A DNA stretch of 42,410 nucleotides from Halothiobacillaceae bacterium (GTDB lineage Bacteria; Pseudomonadota; Gammaproteobacteria; Halothiobacillales; Halothiobacillaceae): positions 1-42,410 of the forward strand of contig JAFGUH010000020.1 of NCBI GenBank assembly GCA_016938615.1, read 5' to 3'. The notes under the pieces were generated by a model that had not been told where the DNA came from, did no database searches, and saw only the letters and a list, made by a program, of their open reading frames with translations. The position numbers were made by a program, and so were the translations under genes. Positions 32,157 to 40,960 of the stretch are shown piece after piece; position 1 is the first letter of the stretch, and the number at the start of each line of letters is the position of its first letter.

Positions 32157-33671
32157 ATGGCCGACCACCCGCAAGATCGACTGATCGAACGGTTCAAGGA
32201 GAACCTCGCCGCGACCGACCCCTCCCTGGAACATTTGCAGACCCACATCTCGCATGTCTTCCTGACCGGCTCTTGGGCCTACAAGGTGAAAAAGCCGATG
32301 AACTTCGGCTTTCTCGACTTCTCCAGCCTCGATCGCCGCCGCCATTTCTGCGAGGAAGAACTCCGGCTCAATGCCCGCCTCGCCCCGGACCTGTACGACG
32401 CCGTGCTCGGGATCGACGCGGAAGGCAAGCTGATCGAGGCGAGTGACGCGGCCGAGGAATTCGTCATCCGCATGCGTCGCTTCGACCAGGCCGACCGGCT
32501 CGATCACCTCGCCCGCCGACGCGGCCTGGACGACAAGCTGGTCGACCGAATCGCCGACCGAGTTGCCGCGTTCCACGCCCGCGCGGAGGCCGCGCCTGCC
32601 CAGACCCATTTCGGCACGCCGGAAGCCGTCTGGGCGCCGATGCAGCAGAATCTCGAACAGATCGGCCCGCTGCTCGAGACCGAGGCGGACCGCGAGCGCC
32701 TCGCCGAAATGGAGCGCCTGTCACGCGCCGCCTTCGAGGCGATCCGCCCGATCATCGAGCGCCGCAAGCGCGACGGGCACGTCCGCGAATGCCACGGCGA
32801 CATGCACCTGGCCAACATGGCATGGTTCGATGGCGATGTGACCATTTTCGACGGCATCGAGTTCAACGACGAATTCCGCTGGACCGACACGGCCAACGAT
32901 CTGGCCTTCGCGCTGATGGACCTCCACAAGCGCCGCCTGATCGCCCCGGCACGCCAGCTGCTGAACCGCTACCTCGAGGTGAGCGGCGACTACGACGCCC
33001 TGCCGACCCTGCGCTACTACCAGGGGTACCGCGCCGCCGTGCGCGCGAAGATCTCATTGCTGAGCCTGCGTGACGGCATGCCCGACGCAGAACGTGCGGC
33101 GGCCTGGGCCGATTTCCGCGAGTACGTCGACCTGGCGAACACCTTTTTCACCCCGAGTGAGGGGCGGCTGTTCATCACCATGGGGGTAAGCGGCAGCGGC
33201 AAATCCCTGGTCAGCCGGGAACTGGTGATCGCCCGCGGTGCGGTGCGGGTGCGATCGGACGCCGAACGCCAGCGGATGTTCACCGACCCGGCCGAACGCT
33301 ACACGCCGATGGCCAGCGACCGCACCTACCAGCGGCTCGCCGAGATCGCCCGTCTTGGCGCGGGGACGGGCTGGCCGATGGCGATCGACGCGACCTTCCT
33401 CGAGCGCGAACGGCGCCGAGACTTCGAGTCGCTCGCCGAGGAGATCGGCGTGCCCTACACGATCCTGTTCATCGAATGCGACAACGAGCAGTTGCTCGAG
33501 TACCTGCGCGAGCGCCGGGCTCAGGGCGGCGATATCTCGGAGGCCGACGAGCAGGTGCTGCAGCACCAGCTACAGAAGCTCGAATCACTCGGTCCCGACG
33601 AGGCGCGCCACTGCGTTCGGCTCAAGTGCGATACGCCGTTCGGTCCGCAGCTCGCCGAACGGCTGGGGTGA
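32157..33671 (+). CDS. APH-like kinase fused to P-loop kinase (COG2187/COG0645)
   Basis: 504 aa two-domain protein. Residues 1 to about 330 are aminoglycoside-phosphotransferase-like: KKPMNFGFLDFSS, the catalytic CHGDMHLANMAWF (around 212-224), and VTIFDGIEFNDEFRW with the metal Asp. Residues from about 338 form a P-loop kinase: ITMGVSGSGKSLVSREL (Walker A about 343-350), RVRSDAERQRMF, and DATFLERERR. The fusion is common in Proteobacteria, but its substrate is unknown; the name does not imply antibiotic resistance. AGGAG lies a few bases before the ATG. The gene is alone on the plus strand. Confidence 0.9.
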   Translation: MADHPQDRLIERFKENLAATDPSLEHLQTHISHVFLTGSWAYKVKKPMNFGFLDFSSLDRRRHFCEEELRLNARLAPDLYDAVLGIDAEGKLIEASDAAEEFVIRMRRFDQADRLDHLARRRGLDDKLVDRIADRVAAFHARAEAAPAQTHFGTPEAVWAPMQQNLEQIGPLLETEADRERLAEMERLSRAAFEAIRPIIERRKRDGHVRECHGDMHLANMAWFDGDVTIFDGIEFNDEFRWTDTANDLAFALMDLHKRRLIAPARQLLNRYLEVSGDYDALPTLRYYQGYRAAVRAKISLLSLRDGMPDAERAAAWADFREYVDLANTFFTPSEGRLFITMGVSGSGKSLVSRELVIARGAVRVRSDAERQRMFTDPAERYTPMASDRTYQRLAEIARLGAGTGWPMAIDATFLERERRRDFESLAEEIGVPYTILFIECDNEQLLEYLRERRAQGGDISEADEQVLQHQLQKLESLGPDEARHCVRLKCDTPFGPQLAERLG

Positions 33672-33731
33672 TCGGCGTCAGGTTCCCACCCCGGTCGGCA
33701 AGGATGACGTGACACTGAGCGCGGTTTGATA

Positions 33732-33833
33732 TTTCGCGGCTAACGCCCGATCCTGCAAGGGTTTCGTTTTTCGCGGCTAAAGCCGCTCATACAAGGGTTT
33801 CGGTAGGCCGCAGGAGCGGCTTTGGCCGCGAAA
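33732..33833. repeat. REP-like repeat cluster
   Basis: Two direct units (TTTCGCGGCTAAAGCCGCTC-like, each ending CAAGGGTTTCG) and one inverted unit (GCCGCAGGAGCGGCTTTGGC). Each can fold as a hairpin (CGCGGCTAAAGCCGC). REP elements of this type are common genome-wide; here they lie between two convergent genes and probably act as a transcription and mRNA-decay barrier. Confidence 0.8.
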
Positions 33834-33860
33834 CACGTCGATCACCGCAATCGGCGCTTC

Positions 33861-35297
33861 CTACTCCACCGGCTCGACCTTCGCCCCGCCACGGATGGCA
33901 TCCACCGCCAGCCGATACATGTCGATGTCCAGCGGGTAGACGTCGCCACCGGCGAGCAGCTCGTCGAGTTCGTCGGTCGAGCGCGCCGTGCCGAGGTAGC
34001 GCCAGTGGCGAAACAGGTGCTGTTCTTCGCGCTCGTTCCGCGACTCGCGGATGGCTACCGCCCCCGGGTACGGCCAGGCCTCGAAGGCCATCGGCGCGAG
34101 GGCCTGTTTGAGGCGCAGCCGATGGGCGATCTCAGGCTCGGCGCCGGCACAAAGGCCCCGACAGGCGCCGATCTGGTGCGCGAAACAGGCACGACCCCGA
34201 CCCGATTCCAGACCGAGAAACTGCGGACACAGATCATGCTCGCGCGCGATTCCGGCCAGCCGTTCGCGCGCCTTGAAACGGGATCGGAACAGGCCGTGGG
34301 CCCGGTGCAGTTCTCCCGGCGCGATCCCGTCGATCGAACGCAACACCGGCGGACGGTCGGTCTCGTCGTTCCAGTACCAGGTCAGCAGCGCGCGTGACGG
34401 ACGCAGGCGTCGGTTGAAGATCGGCTGGTCGCGCTTGACCAACCAGGCCTCGGTCAACAGCGCACCGAGCTCACCGGCCGTCTCGATCCAGTCGACGTGG
34501 TGGGTCTGCTGGGCGATCCGCATCTCGCGGTCACTACGGTGATCGTCGGCGAAATGCGAGCGCACGCGCGAGCGCAGGTTGACGCTCTTGCCCACGTACA
34601 AGAGCGCCCCCTCCTCGCCGTAGAACCGATAAACCCCCGGGACGCCCGGCACGGCATCCAGGGTTGCCGGATCGAGATGGGGCGGCGTGCTCGCCCGCGG
34701 CACCTGCCGGGCGAGCGCCTCGGCCACCGTGTCCGCGCCGTCACGCTCGACGAAACGCGCCAGCAGGGCCGGCAGTGCCTGGCAATCGCCCATCGCCCGA
34801 TGACGATCGCCCACCGGCAGACCGTGACGGGTGACCAGGCTATCGAGATTATGACGTCGCTCACCGGAATCGAGCTGACGCGACAGCTTGACCGTGCACA
34901 GCTCGCGTAGGGTGAGTGCCTGACCCGCCTCGCGGAAGGCGTTACGCAGGAAACCGGCATCGAAGCGGGCGTTGTGCGCTACCAGCCAGCGCCCGTCTAA
35001 CCGCTCGGCGATCGCCTCGACCAGGCGGGCAAATGCCGGCGCGCCCTCGACCATGGCATCCGAGATGCCGGTCAGGCGGGTGATGGTCGGCGGGATCGGC
35101 ACGCCGGGATCGACCAGGGTCTGCAACGGCTCGCCGACCACCCCGTTGTCGACCGGGATGATCGCCACCTCGGTGATCCGGTCGCGGGTCGGTCGCGTGC
35201 CGGTGGTCTCGAGATCGACGAAGGCCAGCCGGTCGAACGGCGCCGGCAGGGACGCCAACGCCTCGATTCGGTCACCGGGTCGGGGGGCGCGCGTCAC
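33861..35297 (-). CDS. DEDDh exonuclease fused to GIY-YIG nuclease domain
   Basis: 478 aa. The N-terminal half is a DnaQ-like 3'-5' exonuclease: FVDLETTGTRPTRDRITEVA (28-33 core), VAHNARFDAGFL and HRAMGDCQA give the DEDDh set. From about 215 it has a GIY-YIG domain (PGVYRFYGEEGALLYVGKSVNLRSRVRSHF) like UvrC/Cho, and a Cys-bearing tail. Such Cho-like fusions occur in many Proteobacteria and probably act in DNA repair; the job is inferred. GTG start 35297 follows the hom stop by 5 nt, so it is in the alaC-hom operon. Confidence 0.9.
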   Translation of the reverse strand: MTRAPRPGDRIEALASLPAPFDRLAFVDLETTGTRPTRDRITEVAIIPVDNGVVGEPLQTLVDPGVPIPPTITRLTGISDAMVEGAPAFARLVEAIAERLDGRWLVAHNARFDAGFLRNAFREAGQALTLRELCTVKLSRQLDSGERRHNLDSLVTRHGLPVGDRHRAMGDCQALPALLARFVERDGADTVAEALARQVPRASTPPHLDPATLDAVPGVPGVYRFYGEEGALLYVGKSVNLRSRVRSHFADDHRSDREMRIAQQTHHVDWIETAGELGALLTEAWLVKRDQPIFNRRLRPSRALLTWYWNDETDRPPVLRSIDGIAPGELHRAHGLFRSRFKARERLAGIAREHDLCPQFLGLESGRGRACFAHQIGACRGLCAGAEPEIAHRLRLKQALAPMAFEAWPYPGAVAIRESRNEREEQHLFRHWRYLGTARSTDELDELLAGGDVYPLDIDMYRLAVDAIRGGAKVEPVE

Positions 35298-35302
35298 GGG
35301 GA

Positions 35303-36649
35303 TCAGCCGTCGAGCGTCTCCACGCGCATCCGCACCACCGGTGCCCGCACGGTATCGAGCGCCTCGATCTCGCCGATGGCCTGGTTCATCGCCTGCTCGC
35401 GCACCTGGTGGGTGAGCATGACGATCGGCAGGGTGCGCTCGTCCTCGCTCATCTCCTTTTGCATCATCGCCTCGATCGAGATTTCGTGATCGGCGAGTAT
35501 CTGGGCGATGCGCGCCAGCACGCCCGTCTTGTCCTCGACCGCGATGCGCAGGTAATAGGCCGTCTCGATGGAATCCATGGGCGCCACCGGCAGATCACTG
35601 ATCTCATCCGGCACCACCGCGAGATGCGGCACGCGATGCATCGGATCGGCGGTGAGCGTGCGAACGACGTCGACGAGGTCGGCGACCACCGCCGAGGCGG
35701 TCGGATCCGCCCCGGCACCAGCGCCGTAGTACATGGTCGGACCGACCGCGTCGCCCCAGACCAGTATCGCGTTCTGCACCCCGTCGACATTCGCCAACAG
35801 GCGACGCTCGGGAATCAGGGTCGGGTGAACGCGGAGCTCGACGCCGTCGTTGCGCTGCCGCGCTATTCCCAAGTGCTTGATCTGGTATCCGAACTCACCG
35901 GCATACTGGACGTCCTCGGTCTCGATGCCGGAGATGCCTTCCGTATAGACCTCGTCGAACTTCAGCGGCATGCCGAAGGCGATCGCAGCGAGGATGGTGA
36001 GCTTGTGCGCCGCGTCGATGCCCTCGACGTCGAAGGTCGGATCGGCCTCGGCGAAACCGAGGTACTGCGCTTCGGCGAGCACCTCGGCGAACGCCCGGCC
36101 CTCGTCGCGCATGGCGGTGAGGATGTAGTTGCCGGTGCCGTTGATGATGCCCGCCAGCCACTCGATGCGATTGCCGGCCAGCCCTTCGCGGATCGCCTTG
36201 ATGATGGGGATGCCACCGGCCACCGCCGCCTCGAAGGCGACCATGGTGCGGTGGCGCTGCGCCAACTCGAACAGCTCCATGCCCTCGTGGGCGATCAGTG
36301 CCTTGTTGGCAGTGACCACCGGCTTGCCCAGCTCGAGGGCACGCCGAATCAGGTCGCTGGCTGGCTGCATGCCGCCAATCAGCTCGACCACCACATCGAC
36401 TTCACCGTTCTCGACCACCTCCATCGGGTCGGTCGTCAGGGTGATGCCGTCGAGCGGACATATCCGCGGCGTGTCGAGATTGCGCGCCGAGGCGTGCACG
36501 ATCTCGACACGGCGTCCGGCCCGACGCGCGATCTCCTCGGCGTTTCGGTTGAGCACGTTGACGACACCGCCACCGACGGTCCCCAGCCCCAACAGGCCGA
36601 CACGCACCGGCGGCAGTGCCCGATCCCCGCCTCTCTGCATCTGGCTCAT
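35303..36649 (-). CDS. hom: Homoserine dehydrogenase
   Basis: 448 aa monofunctional enzyme with a C-terminal ACT domain. It reduces aspartate semialdehyde to homoserine, the branch point to threonine and methionine. NAD(P) site [29 protein letters not shown], the substrate-binding segment around [21 protein letters not shown], and an ACT domain from about 365 ([33 protein letters not shown]) are intact. ACT suggests threonine feedback. Its ATG overlaps the alaC stop (ATGA) and GGAGGGAGG precedes it. MetY (9685-10956) uses a product of this pathway. Confidence 0.96.
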   Translation of the reverse strand: MSQMQRGGDRALPPVRVGLLGLGTVGGGVVNVLNRNAEEIARRAGRRVEIVHASARNLDTPRICPLDGITLTTDPMEVVENGEVDVVVELIGGMQPASDLIRRALELGKPVVTANKALIAHEGMELFELAQRHRTMVAFEAAVAGGIPIIKAIREGLAGNRIEWLAGIINGTGNYILTAMRDEGRAFAEVLAEAQYLGFAEADPTFDVEGIDAAHKLTILAAIAFGMPLKFDEVYTEGISGIETEDVQYAGEFGYQIKHLGIARQRNDGVELRVHPTLIPERRLLANVDGVQNAILVWGDAVGPTMYYGAGAGADPTASAVVADLVDVVRTLTADPMHRVPHLAVVPDEISDLPVAPMDSIETAYYLRIAVEDKTGVLARIAQILADHEISIEAMMQKEMSEDERTLPIVMLTHQVREQAMNQAIGEIEALDTVRAPVVRMRVETLDG

Positions 36650-37854
36650 TGGCCTCCCTCCGATGGTGGGGTGATCCCGTGGGCGCGGAACATCGCCTTG
36701 ATGCCCCGTATCGCCTGACGGGTGCGGTGTTCGTTCTCGATCAGCGAGAAGCGTACGTGATCATCGCCGTAGTCGCCGAAACCGATACCCGGCGAGACGG
36801 CCACCTTGGCCTCGGCGAGCAGCAGCTTGGAAAACTCCAGAGAGCCCAGGTGCGCGAACGGCTCCGGGATCTTCGCCCAGACGAACATGGTCGCCTTGGG
36901 CGGCTCGACCGGCCAGCCAGCCGCGTTCAGTCCCTCGCAGAGCACGTCGCGACGGCGACGGTACATGTCGCAGATCTCGTCGACGCAGCTCTGGTCGCCC
37001 TCCAGCGCGAGGATCGAGGCGACCTGGATCGGCGTGAACGTGCCGTAGTCGAAGTACGACTTGATCCGCGCGAGCGCGTTGACCAGCGTCGGGTTGCCCA
37101 CCATGAAACCCACGCGCCAGCCGGGCATGTTGTAGCTCTTCGACAGCGTGAAAAATTCCACCGCGACGTCCTTCGCCCCCGGCACTTCCATGATCGATGG
37201 CGCCTTGTAGCCGTCGAAGACGATGTCGGCGTAGGCGAGATCGTGGATCACCCAGATGCCCGCCTCGCGGCAGATATCGACGACCTTCTCGAAGAACTCC
37301 AGCTCGACGCACTGCGTGGTCGGGTTGCCGGGGAAGTTGAGAATCAGCATCTTCGGCTTCGGCCAGGTCTCCTTGATCGCCCGCGTGAGCTCCTCGAAGA
37401 AGTCGACGTCTGGCGTCAGGCGCACGTGGCGGATGTCGGCATCCGCAATCACCGAGCCATAGGGGTGGATCGGATAGGCCGGGTTCGGGACCAGCACGGT
37501 ATCACCCGCCGACAGGGTCGCCATCGCCAGATGGCCGAGGCCCTCTTTCGATCCGATGGTGACGATCGCCTCGGAGTCGGGATCGATCTCGACATCAAAG
37601 CGACTGCGGTACCAGTTGGCGATCGCGCGGCGCAGGCGCGGAATGCCCTTGGACTGCGAATACCGATGCGTGTCGCCGCGGCGGGCCGCCTCGACCATCT
37701 TCTCGACGATGTGCGGCGGCGTCGGCTGGTCCGGGTTGCCCATGCCGAAGTCGACGATGTCCTCGCCGGCGGCACGCGCCTTTGCCTTGAGCTCGCCGGT
37801 GATGTTGAAGACGTAGGGCGGCAAGCGCTTGATGCGGGCGAAATGTTCGTTCAC
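36646..37854 (-). CDS. alaC: Alanine transaminase AlaC
   Basis: 402 aa class I/II aminotransferase. The sequence [50 protein letters not shown], and the PLP lysine in [15 protein letters not shown] match AlaC (YfdZ), which makes alanine from pyruvate and glutamate. AlaC upstream of hom is a frequent arrangement in gammaproteobacteria. Start GTG 37854 ([16 protein letters not shown]) agrees with the family start. A promoter with a perfect TTGACA lies 81 bp upstream. LL-diaminopimelate aminotransferase is a related alternative. Confidence 0.9.
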   Translation of the reverse strand: MNEHFARIKRLPPYVFNITGELKAKARAAGEDIVDFGMGNPDQPTPPHIVEKMVEAARRGDTHRYSQSKGIPRLRRAIANWYRSRFDVEIDPDSEAIVTIGSKEGLGHLAMATLSAGDTVLVPNPAYPIHPYGSVIADADIRHVRLTPDVDFFEELTRAIKETWPKPKMLILNFPGNPTTQCVELEFFEKVVDICREAGIWVIHDLAYADIVFDGYKAPSIMEVPGAKDVAVEFFTLSKSYNMPGWRVGFMVGNPTLVNALARIKSYFDYGTFTPIQVASILALEGDQSCVDEICDMYRRRRDVLCEGLNAAGWPVEPPKATMFVWAKIPEPFAHLGSLEFSKLLLAEAKVAVSPGIGFGDYGDDHVRFSLIENEHRTRQAIRGIKAMFRAHGITPPSEGGQ

Positions 37855-37934
37855 TTGGTCTCTGACGCGTGTGGGAAGGTGGACGGATCGCGCGCGGCGA
37901 GGCGCGGTAGGCCGGGCGCGGACAAAGGGTACAA

Positions 37935-37963
37935 ACAGTAAGGAGCGGCGCGGCCACTGTCAA
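37935..37963 (-). promoter_or_regulatory. Promoter of the alaC-hom operon
   Basis: On the minus strand a perfect TTGACA (37963-37958), exactly 17 bp, then TACTGT (37940-37935). The start would be near 37928, giving a leader of about 74 nt. The rest of the 311-bp gap (37855-38165) holds TATACT at 38111-38116, a likely -10 for the hydrolase gene. Confidence 0.5.
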
Positions 37964-38165
37964 TCCGCGCAAGCCCGTCCTCCGCCCGCGGGCGGGACTC
38001 GCGGGATCGTTCCGGCCACCCGTATCCACCCTCCGGCACGCATATCCCCGCGCCGCTTCCCCATGTCCGTCGTCTCGACTAACCGCCGGACGAAACACGA
38101 TGGCGGCGCCTATACTTCCGACAGTCCCACCCGACATTCCCGCCCCATTCCGAAGGAGTCCCCCC

Positions 38166-38960
38166 ATGCCGACCACGCCGAGCCAACGAACATCCCTTCT
38201 CTACGCCACCCCCTTGCTTGCCGCCGCACTGGGTTGGCAACTCCCCGCGAGCGCCATGGACGAAAACTGGCAGGCGCACGGGAAGGACATCGGTTACCAG
38301 GTGGATGACGAGGCCTTTACCGGGTATCTGTCACCGGCCGACGGCGAATCGCGCGGCACAGTGCTGGTCGTCCACGACTGGGACGGCATCGATGACTATG
38401 AACGAAAGCGCGCCGACATGATCGCCGCAATGGGATACGACGCCTTCGCCGTCGACCTCTACGGCAAGGGCAATCGCCCGCAGGAAACCGGGGCAAAGAA
38501 GGCCGAGACCCAGCGGCTCTACCAGGATCGTGAACGCATGCAGCATCTCACCCGCTCCGGGCTCGAGTTCGCCCGCGAGCAAGGGGTCAACGAGGAAACG
38601 GTCGTGATGGGGTACTGCTTCGGCGGCGCGGTGGTACTCGAGGCCGCCCGCAACGGGCTGATCGACCAGGCACGTGGCTTTGCCACCTTCCACGGCGGGC
38701 TGGGCACGCCCGAGGGCCAGAGCTGGTCGGACCCGGGCGCACCCCTGCTGATCGCCCACGGCGGGGCCGACTCGATGATCTCGATGGCCGATGTCGCCAA
38801 TCTCTCGGGCGAACTCGAGGCCGTTGACGCCACCTACACCATCAACGTCTACTCACGCGCCCCGCACGCCTTCACCGTATTCGACACCGGCGCCTACCAG
38901 GAACGCGCCGACGAGCAGTCCTGGCAGGCATTCACCGAGTTGCTCGACGACGTCTTCTAA
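38166..38960 (+). CDS. Exported dienelactone-hydrolase family protein
   Basis: 264 aa alpha/beta hydrolase. The signal peptide LLYATPLLAAALGWQLPASA predicts export, unlike the cytoplasmic enzymes of aromatic degradation. The nucleophile elbow GYCFGG carries Cys, the acid is in HGGADSMI, and the catalytic His is in RAPHAFTVFDTGAYQ. The DLH fold accepts ester or lactone substrates; none can be named here. AAGGAG lies just before the ATG. It stands alone between the alaC operon and the toxin-antitoxin pair, and ends at a strong terminator. Confidence 0.88.
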   Translation: MPTTPSQRTSLLYATPLLAAALGWQLPASAMDENWQAHGKDIGYQVDDEAFTGYLSPADGESRGTVLVVHDWDGIDDYERKRADMIAAMGYDAFAVDLYGKGNRPQETGAKKAETQRLYQDRERMQHLTRSGLEFAREQGVNEETVVMGYCFGGAVVLEAARNGLIDQARGFATFHGGLGTPEGQSWSDPGAPLLIAHGGADSMISMADVANLSGELEAVDATYTINVYSRAPHAFTVFDTGAYQERADEQSWQAFTELLDDVF

Positions 38961-38986
38961 ACGACAGACACGGGACAGACTAGGCG

Positions 38987-39015
38987 AAAAGGCTCGACAT
39001 CATGTCGGGCCTTTT
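38987..39015. terminator. Bidirectional rho-independent terminator
   Basis: AAAAGGCTCGACAT and ATGTCGGGCCTTTT pair almost fully (one G-T). A runs on one side and T runs on the other make it work both for the hydrolase gene (plus) and for the antitoxin transcript (minus). Confidence 0.85.
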
Positions 39016-39167
39016 GTTGCTCTGGACAATATACGACTCCGCCGGTCAGGCGCGCTGACACCGGGAGCGCTACAAGCAAGAACGCTCCCGCCGGCGGCAA
39101 AAGTGGGCTACCGATTTGAGATGTCGGTTAACGCCAATTATCGGGTCAGGCTCCCGAGGTGATGTGA

Positions 39168-39449
39168 TCAGGCGACGTCGTCATTCACGGATATATGAAC
39201 ATGCAGCCCTGCGGCGGCGGCCATGTTCACTAGAGTGTCCAAACCGAAACGGTCGATCTTTCCGCGCATCAGGTCCGAGACCCGGGGTTGTGTCACACCA
39301 AGAACGCGGGCGGCCTCCGCCTGCGTCATTCCCGCCCGAGTAATGTGACCTTCCAGGGCCATCATCAAGCTACTGCGAAGTCGCATGTTCTCCGCTTGAG
39401 CGTGAGTGTTCTCGATGGCCTTCCATACGCTGCCAAAACGGTCGCTCAT
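39168..39449 (-). CDS. Antitoxin, XRE-type helix-turn-helix
   Basis: 93 aa. The helix-turn-helix is clear: MTQAEAARVLGVTQPRVSDLMRG (about 41-63). The end GLHVHISV is typical of HigA-like HTH_37 antitoxins. It would bind the toxin and repress its own operon, probably at the palindrome at 39799-39818. The start overlaps the toxin stop by 4 nt (ATGA), so it is translated with the toxin. Toxin before antitoxin is the HigBA order. Downstream lies a bidirectional terminator. Confidence 0.88.
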   Translation of the reverse strand: MSDRFGSVWKAIENTHAQAENMRLRSSLMMALEGHITRAGMTQAEAARVLGVTQPRVSDLMRGKIDRFGLDTLVNMAAAAGLHVHISVNDDVA

Positions 39450-39745
39450 GGTCCTATCTCCCGCATCAACTCCCGGTAGCGTTTACCGGCTAGATCAAGG
39501 TCGCGTCGGCTCATCTTTTGCCTCTTTTTCTGGAAGCAGTGCAGAACGAAAACAACCCCGGCCCGCTTTGCAACGTACAACACCCTAAACGCGCCCGAGT
39601 CATCTCGAATCCGAATCTCATCAACTCCTGCGCCTACCATCCGAATCGACTTCCAATCGATTGGTTCGCGACCTTGCTCTACCCGGTACAGTTCATAGCC
39701 CGCCCGTCGCCGAGCCGTTTCCGGAAAGGCCCTCAAGTCGTCCAA
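39446..39745 (-). CDS. Toxin, RelE/HigB-like (Gp49, DUF891) family, start unclear
   Basis: About 99-108 aa. The core matches phage Gp49-like toxins: AFPETARRRAGYELYRVEQGREPIDWK, VDEIRIRDDSGAFRVLYVAK, VVFVLHCFQKKRQKMSRRDLDLAGKRYRELM. Such toxins are RelE-fold mRNA nucleases. Homology begins at about VLEFRGRSL (near 39769), yet no ATG, GTG or TTG is in frame there; I end the gene at TTG 39745, the next in-frame candidate. Upstream GTG codons lie before the likely -10. The gene may use a rare start or be disabled. Confidence 0.75.
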   Translation of the reverse strand: MDDLRAFPETARRRAGYELYRVEQGREPIDWKSIRMVGAGVDEIRIRDDSGAFRVLYVAKRAGVVFVLHCFQKKRQKMSRRDLDLAGKRYRELMREIGP

Positions 39746-39798
39746 TGACCGCCCGCGAAACTCGAGAACTTCTCGACCACCCCTGTCCGTGCCCGAAA

Positions 39799-39818
39799 CT
39801 ATATAAAATATTATATAG
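39799..39818. promoter_or_regulatory. TA operon promoter/operator palindrome
   Basis: CTATATAA and TTATATAG are 8-bp inverted arms separated by 4 bp. On the minus strand the sequence holds a perfect TATAAT. An antitoxin bound here would block the -10, the usual autoregulation of TA operons. No clear -35 is present. Confidence 0.65.
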
Positions 39819-40106
39819 AGGCGCGACCGCACCACCGCAACGACTGGGGTGATTCGGCAACTGGGGCTCACCCGCGCTGAGCGGGCAAACACCGCGCGCA
39901 CGAGAACGCCGTCGCGCCCAAGCCCTTCGAAGATGGTTGTGTGCGCGGGGAACGCCGGTGAACTGGGGCGATCTAGTTCATTCCCGGTTCAGTGCCACGG
40001 GCACGGGGAGCGCGAGGCGGTCCATGCCCTGCACTCCTTGCCTTGCGGCTCCCTAAGGTCATCGAGGGACGGACGGGCCGGGCAACGCGAGTCGTCGGTC
40101 GGAGGC

Positions 40107-40892
40107 TCAGTCCCTGCGGTCGGCGGGGTGGAACTGCCGGGCGAATTCCTGGAAGGCGTTGGTCAATTCGATCGGCATGGGGAAGAAGATCGAGCTCGAT
40201 TTGCCGCTGGTCGACATGTCGGCCATGGTCTGGAGGTAGCGCAGCTGCAGCGCGGCCGGGCTTTCCTCCATCATCTTCGCGGCGTTGACCAGTTGCTCGG
40301 CGGCCTGAAACTCGCCCTCGGCGTGGATGACCTTGGCGCGTCGCTCGCGTTCGGCCTCGGCCTGGCGGGCGATCGCGCGGATCATCGATTCGTCGAGGTC
40401 GACGTGCTTGATCTCGACGTTGGTGACCTTGATGCCCCAGGCGTCGGTCTGCTGGTCGAGAATGGACTGGATGTCGTTGTTGAGCTTGTCCCGCTCGGAG
40501 AGCATCTCGTCGAGATCGTGCTTGCCGAGCACGGAGCGCAGCGTGGTCTGGGCAAGCTGGCTGGTGGCGGCGTAGTAGTTCTCCACCTGGATCACCGCCT
40601 TTTCCGAATCGACCACCCGGAAATAGAGCACGGCATTGACCCGCACGGTGACGTTGTCCTGCGAGATGACGTCCTGACTGGGCACATCCAGCGTGATGAT
40701 CCGCAGATCGACCTTGACCATCTGCTGGATCACCGGCACGACGATGATCAACCCCGGCCCCTTGACCCGCTGGAATCGTCCGAGAAAGAACACCACGCCA
40801 CGCTCGTACTCGCGCAGCACCTTGAGCGACATCGCGATGATCGCGATGAGGATGACCAGGGGCACCACCAGAAAACCGAAATTGCCGAGCAT
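40107..40892 (-). CDS. Slipin (stomatin-like SPFH membrane protein)
   Basis: 261 aa. An N-terminal membrane hairpin ([23 protein letters not shown]) is followed by the SPFH/band 7 domain: [30 protein letters not shown], then [25 protein letters not shown], and a coiled-coil stretch ([20 protein letters not shown]). Stomatin-like proteins scaffold membrane microdomains. It follows nfeD by 68 bp; the NfeD-slipin pair is a conserved operon in which NfeD protease can cleave slipin. GGAGG lies about 9 nt before the ATG. Confidence 0.93.
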   Translation of the reverse strand: MLGNFGFLVVPLVILIAIIAMSLKVLREYERGVVFFLGRFQRVKGPGLIIVVPVIQQMVKVDLRIITLDVPSQDVISQDNVTVRVNAVLYFRVVDSEKAVIQVENYYAATSQLAQTTLRSVLGKHDLDEMLSERDKLNNDIQSILDQQTDAWGIKVTNVEIKHVDLDESMIRAIARQAEAERERRAKVIHAEGEFQAAEQLVNAAKMMEESPAALQLRYLQTMADMSTSGKSSSIFFPMPIELTNAFQEFARQFHPADRRD

Positions 40893-40960
40893 CGTCCATT
40901 TCCTCCCGGGCCGATCGGCCCTCGTTCTTTTCGTGTCAGTCCGCTTTTATTCCACGAGGT

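Noticed and set aside
31619-32446. 275-codon ORF across the mrcB upstream gap
   Set aside because: Overlaps both mrcB and the APH/P-loop gene and has shadow composition.
32157-33671. Antibiotic resistance gene (aminoglycoside phosphotransferase)
   Set aside because: The APH-like domain is fused to a P-loop kinase, a widespread family of unknown substrate not tied to resistance.
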